Origin: an uncultured Bacteroidales bacterium | Lineage (GTDB): Bacteria > Bacteroidota > Bacteroidia > Bacteroidales > UBA932 | Assembly: GCA_946055165.1 (NCBI GenBank) | Contig: CAMGFA010000018.1 | Span: 1 to 38,989 of the forward strand | Length of the DNA: 38,989 bases | Reading direction: 5' to 3' | Shown here: positions 27,389 to 36,944 of the stretch, piece by piece | Position numbering within the stretch: position 1 is the stretch's first letter | Layout: each line of letters begins with the position of its first letter | Made by a program: the position numbers and the translations under genes | The notes under the pieces: model-generated | Databases searched by the model: none | What the model was told of the DNA's origin: nothing | What the model saw: only the letters and a program-made list of their open reading frames with translations

Positions 27389-30300
27389 ATGTCATTCGTC
27401 CATCTCCATCTTCACACCCAATATTCCATTCTCGACGGTCTCACTTCCTGCAAAAAGCTCTTTGCAAGGGCTCAGGAGCTGGGAATGGAAGCCGTAGCCA
27501 TTACCGACCACGGAAACATGTTCGGTGTGGCGGAGTTTCTCAAATGTGCGAATGACAAAAGCAACAAGAACCCCGACAAGAGCTACAAGGTGAAGCCTAT
27601 CGTGGGTTGCGAGGTTTATGTAACACGGCATTTTCCTCACGAGGAAAAGCAGAAAGGCTATTATCACCTCATTCTCCTGGCAAAGAACTACGAGGGCTAC
27701 AAAAACCTTATGAAAATTGTGTCCAAAGGGCATATCGAAGGTTTTTATTATCGTCCGAGGATAGACCACAAGGTTTTGGAGCAGTATCACGAGAATCTGA
27801 TCTGCTCTTCGGCCTGTCTTGCGGGAGAAATTCCCCAGAACATTCTTGCCGGCAATCTCGACAAGGCCCGTGAGGCCATCCGGTGGCACAAGGAGCTTTT
27901 CGGGGACGATTACTATCTGGAGGTTATGCTCCACAAGACGGAGGTTCCGGGCCTGAGCCTGCAGACCTACGAGGAGCAGAAGAAGGTGAACGAGACCATT
28001 TTCCAGCTGGGACAGGAGATGGGCGTGAAGGTGATTGCCACCAACGACGTGCATTTTCTGCGCAAGGAGGACGGTCCGGTGCACGACAGGCTCATTTGCC
28101 TTACCACCAATGCCAACATTAACGATCCAAACCGCCTGCGTTATACCCAGCAGGAGTATCTCAAGAGCGAGGAGGAGATGCTTTCTCTGTTCCCGGACCA
28201 TCCTGAAGCCATTGCCAATACCGCAGAGCTGGCAGCAAAGATTGAGGCTTACTCCATTGAACGTCCGCCTATATTGCCGAAGTTCAACATCGAGCCGGCT
28301 TTCCTTGCCGATATCGACAACCATCTGAAGAAATACGAAGCCATCATCAACGAGGGCAAGGCCGAAGGCAGGGGGCAGGATTTCTACAATTCTGTGGCCT
28401 ATCTCTGCCATCTGACCTATGAAGGAGCGCGCAAGCGCTATGGGGAGGTTCTCAACGAAGAGCAGAGCAGCCGAATAGAGTTCGAGCTCAAGACCATTTC
28501 CAAGATGGGCTTTCCGGACTACTTCCTTATTGTGCAGGACTATATAGCGGCTATGCGAAAGCAGGGCTATCTGGTGGGCCCGGGACGAGGTTCTGCTGCC
28601 GGTTCGGTGGTTGCCTACTGCCTGTGGATAACGAATCTCGACCCGATCAAGTACCAGCTCCTGTTCGAGCGTTTTCTCAATCCGGACCGAATCAATATGC
28701 CTGATATCGATGTGGATTTCGAGAACCTCACCGCAGCGCACGAATATGTGGAGAAGACTTATGGAGCAGACCATGTGTCGAGGGTGATTACTTTCGGTAC
28801 GATGGCTGCCAAGAGTTCAATAAAGGATGTGGCCCGAATAAGCGAAGTGAGTATCGACGAAAGCAACCGCCTCACCAAGATGGTTCCGGACAGGCTTTCG
28901 GAGAAGGTAACGCGCAGCTACCCTTTCAACCCTAAACTGGACGAACTCAAGAAAGGCTTCAAGATTGTGGAGAAGGAGATTGACGGGCAGATGAAGACTT
29001 TTCAGGAAGGTTTGGAGGAGGTCGATGCCAAAATCAATCTTGCAAACTGCTACCGTCTTGTCCCGGAGTTCATAGATGAACTCAATAACGGTTCGGAAAT
29101 CAACAAGGAGGTGCTCTACTATGCCAGGGAGCTGGAGGGCAGCGTGCGGCAGGTGGGCCAGCACGCCTGTGCCACCATTATCGGTCCGTCGAACCTTACG
29201 GAGCATATGCCGATTTGCCTTTCGAAGGACAAGGAAACCGGCCAGGACGTGTGGACCAGCCAGTACGACGGCCACTATATCGAATCGGTGGGAATGCTCA
29301 AGATGGACTTCCTCGGCCTCAACACCCTGTCCATCATCCACGAGACCCTCAACAATATCAAGGACCGCTACAACAAGGAAATAGATATCGAGGCCATTCC
29401 AATCGACGACAAGGCCACATACGAACTTTACGGACGCGGAGACACAACGGTTGTGTTCCAGTTCGAATCGGAAGGAATGAAAACCCATCTGCAGAGGCTG
29501 CATCCCGAGCGCTTTGAGGACCTCATTGCGATGAATGCCCTCTACCGCCCGGGCCCTATGGACTATATCCCCGATTTCATCGACCGAAAACTGGGACTCA
29601 AGCCGATAGAGTACGACCTTCCGGAAATGGAGGAGTATCTGTTCGACACCTATGGAATCACAGTATATCAGGAGCAGGTGATGCTTCTGTCGCAGAAGCT
29701 GGCGGGCTTTACCAAAGGTCAGGCCGATACCTTGCGCAAGGCCATGGGCAAGAAGCAGATAGAGACCCTTATGTCCTTGAAGGACAAGTTTATGGCCGGA
29801 GGTATTGCCAACGGGCATCCGGAAAAGGTGCTGGACAAGATTTGGAAGGACTGGGAGAAGTTTGCCCAGTACGCTTTCAACAAGTCGCACGCCACCTGCT
29901 ACGCCTGGGTGAGCTACCAGACAGGTTATCTCAAATGCCACTACACTCCTGAGTTCCTTGCCGCCAACCTTTCCTGCAATCTCTCCAAGATGGAGGAAAT
30001 AAAGAAGATCATGGCCGATTGCAGGCTTCACAAGATAGCTGTTCTCATCCCGGACATAAACGAATCGTCCAATACTTTCAAGGTCAACAGGAAGGGTGAG
30101 ATACGATTCGGTTTCGGCGGCCTCAAGGGCTTCGGCAGCAATATGATAGATGCCATTCTTTCTGTTCGCAACGCCGATGGGCCTTTCTCCGACATCTGGG
30201 ATTTTGTGGAAAGGATGTCGCTCAACAGCGCCAAAGACCCGAAAAACAACCCTTCGCTCAACCGCAAGAGCCTGGAGATTTTAGTATCGTCCGGAGCCTT

Positions 30301-31177
30301 CGATTCCTTCGGCTACAAGCGCAGCCAGTTCTTTGTGCCGGGCCAAAGCGGCCAGCTCTTTATAGACGAACTCATCCGATACGGGGATCTTTACAAGACC
30401 GACAAGATGGAGAACAGCGTCTCCCTTTTCGGCGATGCCGAGGAACTCAAACCTACCAGACCTTCAATGCCTGCCTTTGAAGGGGAGGAGAACCAGCTGG
30501 AGCTTCTTTCCAAGGAGAAGGAGCTTGTGGGAATGTACCTTTCTGCCCATCCTCTCAACCGCTACGAATTTGAGTTGACGAATTTTACGAGTGTTCAGGT
30601 GGTGGACCTCTCCGACCTCATTTCAAAGTGTTATCAGGAGCAGAAGGGCATGACTCTTTCTATGGGCGGTCTAATCAACAGCGTTGAATACGGCAGGTCC
30701 CGCAGCGGCAATCCTTTTATCAAGATTGTGCTTGAGGACTATTCCGGCCACATAGAGATTCCTTTTTATGGCAAGGATGTTGACCGATTCCGACCCTTCC
30801 TGAACGAAAAGGAAGAGGTTTACATAGAAGGGGAAATCAAGGCACAGTACCGGCCAAAGGACGACAAGCAGGACAAAACGCCGAGCGAATATCGATTCAG
30901 TGTAAAGGAAATCAGCTCTTTGGGCAATGTGTCGCAGCGTTTTTTGAAGGGCTTCCAGGTAGTGCTTTACGCCGACAGACTCAACGCCGCCCTGCGTTCA
31001 AATCTGGTAAACGTTGTGAAGAAACACAAGGGAACTTGTCCATTGTCCATCAAGCTTATAGACAGCAAGAACAAATATCAGGTGGAGCTCAATTCCCACA
31101 AATATGCGGTGAATGTGAACAATGATTTTGTGGATTCCGTTCGGGCACTGGGTCTGGAATACAATATTATGAAATAG
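27389..31177 (+). CDS. dnaE: DNA polymerase III alpha subunit
   Basis: This is the replicative polymerase. The 1262-residue protein has an N-terminal PHP domain (FVHLHLHTQYSILDGLTS, ITDHGNMFG), the C-family polymerase core with GPGRGSAAGS and the catalytic PDIDVDFE near residues 438-445, then the fingers and beta-clamp-binding region, and an OB-fold C-terminal domain (IEIPFYGKDVDRFRPFL). It starts 3 bp after the ThiL-like gene. The tcdA ATG follows the TAG stop directly. Being replication machinery close to a probable origin, it is favourably placed for high gene dosage. Confidence 0.97.
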   Translation: MSFVHLHLHTQYSILDGLTSCKKLFARAQELGMEAVAITDHGNMFGVAEFLKCANDKSNKNPDKSYKVKPIVGCEVYVTRHFPHEEKQKGYYHLILLAKNYEGYKNLMKIVSKGHIEGFYYRPRIDHKVLEQYHENLICSSACLAGEIPQNILAGNLDKAREAIRWHKELFGDDYYLEVMLHKTEVPGLSLQTYEEQKKVNETIFQLGQEMGVKVIATNDVHFLRKEDGPVHDRLICLTTNANINDPNRLRYTQQEYLKSEEEMLSLFPDHPEAIANTAELAAKIEAYSIERPPILPKFNIEPAFLADIDNHLKKYEAIINEGKAEGRGQDFYNSVAYLCHLTYEGARKRYGEVLNEEQSSRIEFELKTISKMGFPDYFLIVQDYIAAMRKQGYLVGPGRGSAAGSVVAYCLWITNLDPIKYQLLFERFLNPDRINMPDIDVDFENLTAAHEYVEKTYGADHVSRVITFGTMAAKSSIKDVARISEVSIDESNRLTKMVPDRLSEKVTRSYPFNPKLDELKKGFKIVEKEIDGQMKTFQEGLEEVDAKINLANCYRLVPEFIDELNNGSEINKEVLYYARELEGSVRQVGQHACATIIGPSNLTEHMPICLSKDKETGQDVWTSQYDGHYIESVGMLKMDFLGLNTLSIIHETLNNIKDRYNKEIDIEAIPIDDKATYELYGRGDTTVVFQFESEGMKTHLQRLHPERFEDLIAMNALYRPGPMDYIPDFIDRKLGLKPIEYDLPEMEEYLFDTYGITVYQEQVMLLSQKLAGFTKGQADTLRKAMGKKQIETLMSLKDKFMAGGIANGHPEKVLDKIWKDWEKFAQYAFNKSHATCYAWVSYQTGYLKCHYTPEFLAANLSCNLSKMEEIKKIMADCRLHKIAVLIPDINESSNTFKVNRKGEIRFGFGGLKGFGSNMIDAILSVRNADGPFSDIWDFVERMSLNSAKDPKNNPSLNRKSLEILVSSGAFDSFGYKRSQFFVPGQSGQLFIDELIRYGDLYKTDKMENSVSLFGDAEELKPTRPSMPAFEGEENQLELLSKEKELVGMYLSAHPLNRYEFELTNFTSVQVVDLSDLISKCYQEQKGMTLSMGGLINSVEYGRSRSGNPFIKIVLEDYSGHIEIPFYGKDVDRFRPFLNEKEEVYIEGEIKAQYRPKDDKQDKTPSEYRFSVKEISSLGNVSQRFLKGFQVVLYADRLNAALRSNLVNVVKKHKGTCPLSIKLIDSKNKYQVELNSHKYAVNVNNDFVDSVRALGLEYNIMK

Positions 31178-31882
31178 ATGGAGACTTTATTTCAGCGTTC
31201 GGAGCTGCTTCTCGGGGCCGATGCTATGCAGAAGCTGCGCAGTGCTAGAATTATACTCTTCGGCGTTGGCGGCGTTGGCAGCTGGTGTGCAGAGGGCCTG
31301 GTGCGCAATGGAGTAGAGCACTTGAGCATCGTGGATTTCGACATCGTGAACCCGTCAAATGTGAACCGACAGCTCGAGGCTACCTCTCTGACCATAGGGC
31401 AGTCCAAAGTCCAGTGCATGAAGCGCAGGCTTTTGGAGATCAACCCCAAAGCGCAGATTACAGCCATTGAGAGCCGATTCAGTAAGGAGACGGCCGATTC
31501 TTTTGGCCTCGGCTCTTACGATGTCATAATCGATGCTATCGACTCGCTCAAAGACAAGATTGCCTTGCTTTTGGCGGCTTCCCGAACCGATGCAAAAGTA
31601 TTCTCTTCAATGGGCGCTGCGTTGAAAACGGACCCTACAAAGGTCCGTGTTGCGGAGTTCTGGCAGGTTAGGGGCTGCCCCCTCGGGGCAATGCTCCGCA
31701 AGCGGATGAGACAGGCGGGAACGCTTCCTGCCAAAGAAATCACCTGTGTTTATGACGAGGAAGTCCTTACGAACAAAGGAGCGTCCCCGGAGGGACGCAC
31801 CAACGGTTCGCTCGTGCATATCACAGCCATTTTCGGAATGACCCTTTGCGGCCTGGTGATACAGGCCCTTACAGGAGAATAG
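31178..31882 (+). CDS. tcdA: tRNA threonylcarbamoyladenosine dehydratase TcdA (ThiF/E1 family)
   Basis: TcdA (formerly CsdL) converts t6A37 of ANN-decoding tRNAs to its cyclic form, using ATP. The 234-residue protein has the nucleotide-binding ILFGVGGVGSWCAEGLVRNG (26-45), the E1-family SIVDFDIVNPSNVNRQ (50-65), DAIDSLKDK and SSMGAALKTDPTKVR. A short C-terminal helix SLVHITAIFGMTLCGLVIQ may contact the membrane. Its ATG begins on the base after the dnaE stop. A hairpin follows the stop, so it probably ends the long right-hand operon. Confidence 0.92.
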   Translation: METLFQRSELLLGADAMQKLRSARIILFGVGGVGSWCAEGLVRNGVEHLSIVDFDIVNPSNVNRQLEATSLTIGQSKVQCMKRRLLEINPKAQITAIESRFSKETADSFGLGSYDVIIDAIDSLKDKIALLLAASRTDAKVFSSMGAALKTDPTKVRVAEFWQVRGCPLGAMLRKRMRQAGTLPAKEITCVYDEEVLTNKGASPEGRTNGSLVHITAIFGMTLCGLVIQALTGE

Positions 31883-31893
31883 CGGAACAGTCA

Positions 31894-31913
31894 TTTTGCC
31901 GTACTCGGCAAAA
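31894..31913. terminator. Bidirectional terminator between tcdA and the fimbrial operon
   Basis: TTTTGCCG, a 4-base loop TACT, then CGGCAAAA form a perfect 8-bp stem in the 39-bp gap between two convergent genes. The U-rich arms make it usable on both strands. Confidence 0.7.
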
Positions 31914-31921
31914 ACTGATTA

Positions 31922-32914
31922 TTAAATGATTGTTTCTGTCGCCTCTCCTCCGTCAATCTCGATTCTGGAAGACATCCACTCATCAAGCGTAATTTGCTTG
32001 AGTTCAATCTTATTTCTTCCAAGATACATTTTCATTGAGTATGCATATCCGCTCTCAAACTTGTCCGACCCGCCGAAAAGGCCGCTGCTCGAAATGGTAT
32101 AGCTGAGAACGGTGCCGTCTGACATTGTAACTTCCAACATCTTGGCTCCCGGTTCCTGTCCCGGGCCAGGGAAGAACACTCCCTCATAGCAAAGGTCGTT
32201 TACCTTGTGGAAAGTGATGTCGCGATCCTGTGAATCCGCCGTAGCCCTTGTTGCATCCGGGTCAAACAAATTGAAGCTCACCTTGGCAACAGTTTTTTTG
32301 AGAACCACCTTTGAGATGGTGACATCAGAATCAAACTGACTTCTGATTACGAAGTTAAGGGTGAGTTTCACAAGCTTGTGTGAGAAAGACACGATGATTT
32401 TGCCGTCTTCGGAGAAGTTCTCATTGACACTGTGGTCAGGAATATAATTCTTCATTCCCCAGCCAACCAGGTCGGCAGCTTCTGTACCTGCACTCTGGTT
32501 CGCAGGGATTGCGAATATCACGGTTCCGCATTCATCAACCGTGCTAATATATTTCTGAAAATCATTGTAAGGCGCATAAGCCCATATATGCGGGGTATCG
32601 GTTTCATTTTTCCAGACTACAAGTGCGTCCGGAGTCCATTCTCCCGTGGAAGCGTCTTTTGTCCACTTCACATTCCGCTTGGTGCACCTGTCTGAAGCGT
32701 CACCATACCAGATGAAAAAGCCCAGACTGTCTCCCGAGTAGGCGCTGACATCGCCGGCAGCCTTGGTAAGAGGAGCGCAGGTCCCGGTGCTGATACGCAC
32801 CACTCCGTCCTGCGGGAAGCCGCTGTTTATGCTTTCCGCCGTTTTGGAACAAGCGCAAAGTCCTAAGGCAAGGAGGCAAATTCCGGAAAGAGACTTTATT
32901 GATGTATGTTTCAT
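31922..32914 (-). CDS. Fimbrillin-family lipoprotein (third in operon)
   Basis: A 330-residue lipoprotein with signal ending LCAC (Cys 22). The early APLTKAAGD, the beta-rich body with conserved pieces (WTPDALVVWKN, IWAYAPYND, SFSHKLVKLTLNF), and the closing GRNKIELKQITLDEW fit the Bacteroidales fimbrillin (Mfa-like, FimA-like) fold of type V pili. The C-terminal GGEATETII resembles the end of the first fimbrillin in this operon, which ends GGEAVN. It is the last gene, probably a minor or tip subunit or a variant major pilin. It starts 27 bp after the preceding fimbrillin gene and ends next to the terminator. Which subunit is the major one cannot be told. Confidence 0.82.
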   Translation of the reverse strand: MKHTSIKSLSGICLLALGLCACSKTAESINSGFPQDGVVRISTGTCAPLTKAAGDVSAYSGDSLGFFIWYGDASDRCTKRNVKWTKDASTGEWTPDALVVWKNETDTPHIWAYAPYNDFQKYISTVDECGTVIFAIPANQSAGTEAADLVGWGMKNYIPDHSVNENFSEDGKIIVSFSHKLVKLTLNFVIRSQFDSDVTISKVVLKKTVAKVSFNLFDPDATRATADSQDRDITFHKVNDLCYEGVFFPGPGQEPGAKMLEVTMSDGTVLSYTISSSGLFGGSDKFESGYAYSMKMYLGRNKIELKQITLDEWMSSRIEIDGGEATETII

Positions 32915-32941
32915 ATTTCAAATCTTTTTTGTGTTGATAAC

Positions 32942-33916
32942 TTAGTCTGTTTCCTTGTATGATATGTATGCTCCCGTGTTCCAGTCAAAGACGGTAACAC
33001 TGTTTAATGAAGCATAGTTCTTTCCGGCTTTGAGCTTGATTACATAAGACTTGCCGGCCTCAAATGCAAATCCGGCGCTGATTGTAGGAGTGAAGCTGAA
33101 CTCTTTGTTGGCGGTTCTGACTTTAAGTTCAAGTCCGCTTCCTTCCTGAGGCAGGATAATGCATTCATAGACAGCCGTGCAGTGGTCTTCTGTGACTGTT
33201 GCAGGAGTCCAGGACTTGGCATAAGTCTGTATGTCGCCCTCGGAGCCGGCCTGAGGCACCAGTTTCACCCCATCCCAGATAACTCCGCCTTTCACAACAG
33301 AATAATAGTCTCCCTTAAGTTTCAGACCTCCCACAGTCACGGACTCAATCGGACTGCTTGTCGGGATTGAAGGCAGATTGAACTCTGTCCCGAGCTCGAC
33401 ATTTATGGTAAGAAGAGACATTGCGTGATGAAAACAGATTCCAAGCGCTCCGGAATTGATCATGATGTTGGGGCTACTATTCGCTTGTGCAGACATCAGC
33501 AAGTCTGAAGCATAGCTGTCAGCAGTTTGAACACTCTCGATTTCCCATGTGAACAGAGGGGATGAAGTGTCATTCGTAATCCAAACACCCCTGTCAGAAA
33601 GGCAAGGCGATAAACACAGTATATCAGCTACGGTTTGGTGAGAATACCAAAGCATCTGGCTCTCCGGCTCCCAAACGTTGCCTTTGGGGGTGAATCGGGT
33701 ATTGCTGTGGCTGTAACTGCTGTTCAGCTGGTCACGGATGATAAAGTCTATCTCATTGATATTGTCAGTATTCAGGTGAGTAGCCTTTGTCTCGCCCTCA
33801 AGGCTGACCGAAAGCCTTATCGGAATTCCGGAGAGTTCCTCGGAATTCTTATTGCAGCCGATTGCAAGCAGCATCAGGGCTGCAGCCCAATATATTCTCT
33901 TTTTCATATCTGACAT
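32942..33916 (-). CDS. Fimbrillin-family lipoprotein (second in operon)
   Basis: A 324-residue lipoprotein; signal peptide ends LAIGC. The Met at residue 4 (bases 33905-33907) is an equally likely start. The N-terminal PIRLSVSLEGETKATHLNTD, GICFHHAMSLLTINVELG and the final AGKSYVIKLKAGKNY with SLNSVTVFDWNTG match the fimbrillin fold. Its sequence is clearly different from the two flanking paralogues, so they are old duplicates. It lies only 3 bp from the first fimbrillin gene and 27 bp from the third. Confidence 0.8.
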   Translation of the reverse strand: MSDMKKRIYWAAALMLLAIGCNKNSEELSGIPIRLSVSLEGETKATHLNTDNINEIDFIIRDQLNSSYSHSNTRFTPKGNVWEPESQMLWYSHQTVADILCLSPCLSDRGVWITNDTSSPLFTWEIESVQTADSYASDLLMSAQANSSPNIMINSGALGICFHHAMSLLTINVELGTEFNLPSIPTSSPIESVTVGGLKLKGDYYSVVKGGVIWDGVKLVPQAGSEGDIQTYAKSWTPATVTEDHCTAVYECIILPQEGSGLELKVRTANKEFSFTPTISAGFAFEAGKSYVIKLKAGKNYASLNSVTVFDWNTGAYISYKETD

Positions 33917-33919
33917 TTT

Positions 33920-34801
33920 TTAATTGACAGCTTCTCCTCCGCTGATGGTCTGACCGGCCTGCCAGTTCTTGATGACAACATCGCCAAGGTCAATCTGGTT
34001 GCGTCCTACGATGAGGCGGATTGTGGTAATCTTGCCGGATTCCAGGAGAATGTCGCTGGCGTGGGTATAGACATAGTCGCTGCCTCCGATAGTGATGGCA
34101 ACAGTATTGATTCCGCTCTGTGGGATGATGACGGTGCCGTATTTGGTGTTCTGCTCAAGCTCAGGAATGCCCATATCGGCGATGGCTGTGCCCTTTGGTG
34201 CTACAGATTTGGTGAGAAGGTTGATGGAAGCATGGCTGTCCACATTCTTGAGCCTTACGCCTTCAACTGAAGGGGTCTGTCCTTCCCACTGGTTGCGGAA
34301 ACTCAGTTCTATGGAGACCTTGGCCATAAGGTGCTCGAAGTTCAGCGTCACCGGGTTGTTCTCTGCAAGTTTGCCGCTGAGTTCGGTAGCGACAAGCAGG
34401 TCGCTTGCGGTCTGGTCGGCAGGATTGAGAGTAAAACTTACATTTCCAAGATCTGCTTCAGAAGAAGGATGAGAAGGATAAACCCCTATGAAATAGTGTT
34501 TTTCTGTGAGGTTTTTCCAAAGCATCTGGGGTGCTGCCGTCCATTTTCCGTCGGTGCCGAGGGTGTTGATGGCATTGTCAACAACCCTATCTGCAGGAAC
34601 AGAAGTGGTGCTGCCTGTCCATGCATAAACGCTGATTTGGTCGCCACTGGTGAAGATTTGGCTCCCGTCGGTGTTTGTAGCCAGCTTGGTGAGGATGTTG
34701 GTCGATACCGTGATGAATTCCGGTGCCGCTTTTTCCTCAACTTTGTTGCAGGCAAACAAGGCCAAGCCTACAAACACGAAAGATAAGTACTTGAGTTTCA
34801 T
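33920..34801 (-). CDS. Fimbrillin-family lipoprotein (first in operon)
   Basis: This is a 293-residue lipoprotein with signal ending LFAC (Cys 18). The pattern ITVSTNILTKLATNTDGSQ, IFTSGDQISVYAWTG, TWHY-like KHYFIGVYPSHP, NFEHLMAKVSIELSF and VGRNQIDLGDVVIKNWQAG is that of the Bacteroidales fimbrillin family. It ends ISGGEAVN. Being the first pilin gene after the FimB/Mfa2-like gene, it is the best candidate for the main shaft subunit, though in Porphyromonas the major pilin gene lies before the anchor gene, so order is not decisive. The start is 22 bp downstream of the FimB-like stop. Confidence 0.84.
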   Translation of the reverse strand: MKLKYLSFVFVGLALFACNKVEEKAAPEFITVSTNILTKLATNTDGSQIFTSGDQISVYAWTGSTTSVPADRVVDNAINTLGTDGKWTAAPQMLWKNLTEKHYFIGVYPSHPSSEADLGNVSFTLNPADQTASDLLVATELSGKLAENNPVTLNFEHLMAKVSIELSFRNQWEGQTPSVEGVRLKNVDSHASINLLTKSVAPKGTAIADMGIPELEQNTKYGTVIIPQSGINTVAITIGGSDYVYTHASDILLESGKITTIRLIVGRNQIDLGDVVIKNWQAGQTISGGEAVN

Positions 34802-34823
34802 ATTATATGAAAGTTAAAATTAT

Positions 34824-35696
34824 TCAATTTACAGGATTAGGAATATCTCCCTCATATACCCAGCCTTCTGTCCAGTCGCTTATAGGGCAAGTGGACAAAT
34901 GCATAAATGCTTGTATTTCCTGATATTTGAGACTCATCAGATATTTTGCTCCAGCATCCATTCTCGGAGCCTCGATAAAGGTTTCCAAAACAATACCTTC
35001 GGCGGTGGTCATCGTAAGGTGGAAAAATGACCATTCTCTTCCCGATGCTGTAGGCATCAAACTTATAATTGGGGAACGGAGTGACGAATCCAAACCCATA
35101 GGGGAGGTGGTAATGCTTCTGATATTGTCGGAAGGCAAACCCCATTGCCCGGCATCGTTCTTTTTTGCCGGGAAGAAGGCTTCGGCACAGTTTACGGCTT
35201 CGATAGCAAGTTCCAAATCCTGAGGTGCCCCTTGAAGCTCGACAGTGAGTTCTGCCATCACTCTGTTCAGAGTCATATCCACATTTACTATTCTGGAAGG
35301 AACGTAGTTGTTCAGTTCAGTGCTGGCGCTGAAGACCTTGAAAGGACTTGCTTCGTCAAGGGAAAAGGCGAGAGTTTGCGCAGACTCGCTTCCCTGAATT
35401 TCAAGAGGCTGGTCCAGATTGGCGCCGAGAACGAGCATGTAGCTCCCTTGCGGAAGAGAGAGGAAGTTGGAGGCGAGAGTGCGGGAATCGTTCCAGCTGG
35501 CATTATGGACAAGTTCTCCGCTTTCTGAATTGAAAATCCACAGTTCCTGAAGGGAAAGATCGCTTCCCCAGTCTTCGCTGTCGCCGAAATATGCGGAGAC
35601 TGCGAGTCCCTTTTTGTTCTCCAAAGGGGAACTGCTGCAGGCAGCCAAAAACAGGCTGAGCAGGAAGATGGACATTATATTACGGACAAGTCTCAT
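34824..35696 (-). CDS. FimB/Mfa2-family pilus anchor-like lipoprotein
   Basis: A 290-residue lipoprotein: signal ends LAAC (Cys 20). The body has the FimB/Mfa2 pattern with LSLQELWIFNSESGELVHN, LPQGSYMLVLGANLD, VNVDMTLNRVMAELTVEL, and a closing TCPISDWTEGWVYEGDIPNP. Family members (FimB, Mfa2) anchor type V pili in the outer membrane and cap their length. It is 12 bp after the OmpA-family gene and 22 bp before the first fimbrillin. No other anchor-like gene is in the operon. Confidence 0.82.
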   Translation of the reverse strand: MRLVRNIMSIFLLSLFLAACSSSPLENKKGLAVSAYFGDSEDWGSDLSLQELWIFNSESGELVHNASWNDSRTLASNFLSLPQGSYMLVLGANLDQPLEIQGSESAQTLAFSLDEASPFKVFSASTELNNYVPSRIVNVDMTLNRVMAELTVELQGAPQDLELAIEAVNCAEAFFPAKKNDAGQWGLPSDNIRSITTSPMGLDSSLRSPIISLMPTASGREWSFFHLTMTTAEGIVLETFIEAPRMDAGAKYLMSLKYQEIQAFMHLSTCPISDWTEGWVYEGDIPNPVN

Positions 35697-35708
35697 AATA
35701 TTAGTGAT

Positions 35709-36923
35709 TTAGCGTGGATGAACTTCAATTTTTACGCGGCGGGCAAGGGAATTGACGGTTTCCGTCTTGTCCCGGCCTTTTCCCTCTGCTATGATTCTGT
35801 CCGGGGAGAGTCCTTTCCTGACAAACCATTCTTTGACCGATTCTGCCCTGAGTCCGGAGATTAAATCGCAGACTTCATCGCTGCCAATCCTGTCGCTCCA
35901 GCCTTCCAAAGACAGCTGCAGTTTTTCATCGGAAAGGAGGGCTTCAAGTATGTTTTGCAGTTTGTCGCATTGTGCAGGCTCGAGATTCCATTTGTCGAAT
36001 TCGAAATAGATATACTCTGTTTCAGGAAGAGTCTGCCTTGGAGCCAGTTCAGCCAGATTTGCCGCTGCCTGCAAAGGAGCATGGGCAATACTGTAATCTT
36101 CCTTGGCTGGCAGATACACAGCTCTGACTGTATTCGGGGCAGCAGGGCTTTGTTCGTAGAAGTATCCGGAATCCGCAGAAGGGGAATCACTGTTGTTGCG
36201 GAACAAATCGAAAGTGAGCCGTAGGGTGTTCTCCCATATTAAATTGGCCTTGTGCCCGTGATCCGGAATTCCGTCCAAGCCTTTGCCTGTGAGAGCGCTG
36301 AAGCTGCTGTTGAGACCAAGATGAACGCTTTTGGAAATTTGATATCCGATTTTCAGAGAGACTCCGTAGCCGAAATGCAGGTTTTCGTTCTCTTCGGGAC
36401 GGAGAATTTCCCGTTCCGACAAGCTGAGGAGGGCCTGGGAAGTGTTGTACAGGGCCATACGCGGGCTCAAAGCCAGATTCCAGCGGCTTTGCCTGCAGGA
36501 AGGAACAAGGCTCAGAAGATTGAAATTAAGGCCCAGCCCTATGGTTCTGTACGATACTCTTGTTTTGAAATCGGCCACGCTCCAGGATTTGATTCCCAGA
36601 GGTGCGGAATAATAGAGGACATCGTCGGCTCCGAGATAATAATTGTTCCCGATGCAGCCTTTCCGGGCGGCGAGATTGCTCCGGCCAAAGCCGAAATCCA
36701 CCTCCATCCCCCAAAATTCATTGAAACTATAGCCTCCATAAAGGCTTGTTGCCCATCCTGCGTAAGGGCCCTTAGGGGCAAAAGAAGAGAATGAACTTGC
36801 GGAAAAAGGGATTCCTGTGCCGACACCGACATACCAACCTTTGCCGGATGGCGATTCTTCAGCCTTTGCCAGAAAGGAAAGTGACAGAAGAACAAATAGA
36901 AGAGCGGGTCTTAGTGTTTTCAT
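35709..36923 (-). CDS. OmpA-family outer-membrane protein
   Basis: From the ATG at 36921-36923 the protein is 404 residues with a signal peptide (SFLAKAEES). The front two-thirds is an outer-membrane barrel-like domain with many aromatic residues (YGGYSFNEFWGMEVDFGFG). The C-terminus is an OmpA peptidoglycan-binding domain: IYFEFDKWNLEPAQCDKL, LEGWSDRIGSDEVCDLISGL, RAESVKEWFVRKG, and GKGRDKTETVNSLARRVKIE. OmpA-like proteins in fimbrial loci are thought to fasten pili to the cell wall. A frame extends upstream to a TTG at 36947, rejected because the extra residues overlap the promoter box and break the signal peptide. It leads the fimbrial operon. Confidence 0.87.
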   Translation of the reverse strand: MKTLRPALLFVLLSLSFLAKAEESPSGKGWYVGVGTGIPFSASSFSSFAPKGPYAGWATSLYGGYSFNEFWGMEVDFGFGRSNLAARKGCIGNNYYLGADDVLYYSAPLGIKSWSVADFKTRVSYRTIGLGLNFNLLSLVPSCRQSRWNLALSPRMALYNTSQALLSLSEREILRPEENENLHFGYGVSLKIGYQISKSVHLGLNSSFSALTGKGLDGIPDHGHKANLIWENTLRLTFDLFRNNSDSPSADSGYFYEQSPAAPNTVRAVYLPAKEDYSIAHAPLQAAANLAELAPRQTLPETEYIYFEFDKWNLEPAQCDKLQNILEALLSDEKLQLSLEGWSDRIGSDEVCDLISGLRAESVKEWFVRKGLSPDRIIAEGKGRDKTETVNSLARRVKIEVHPR

Positions 36924-36944
36924 TGCCGCAATATCTTGTTTCGG

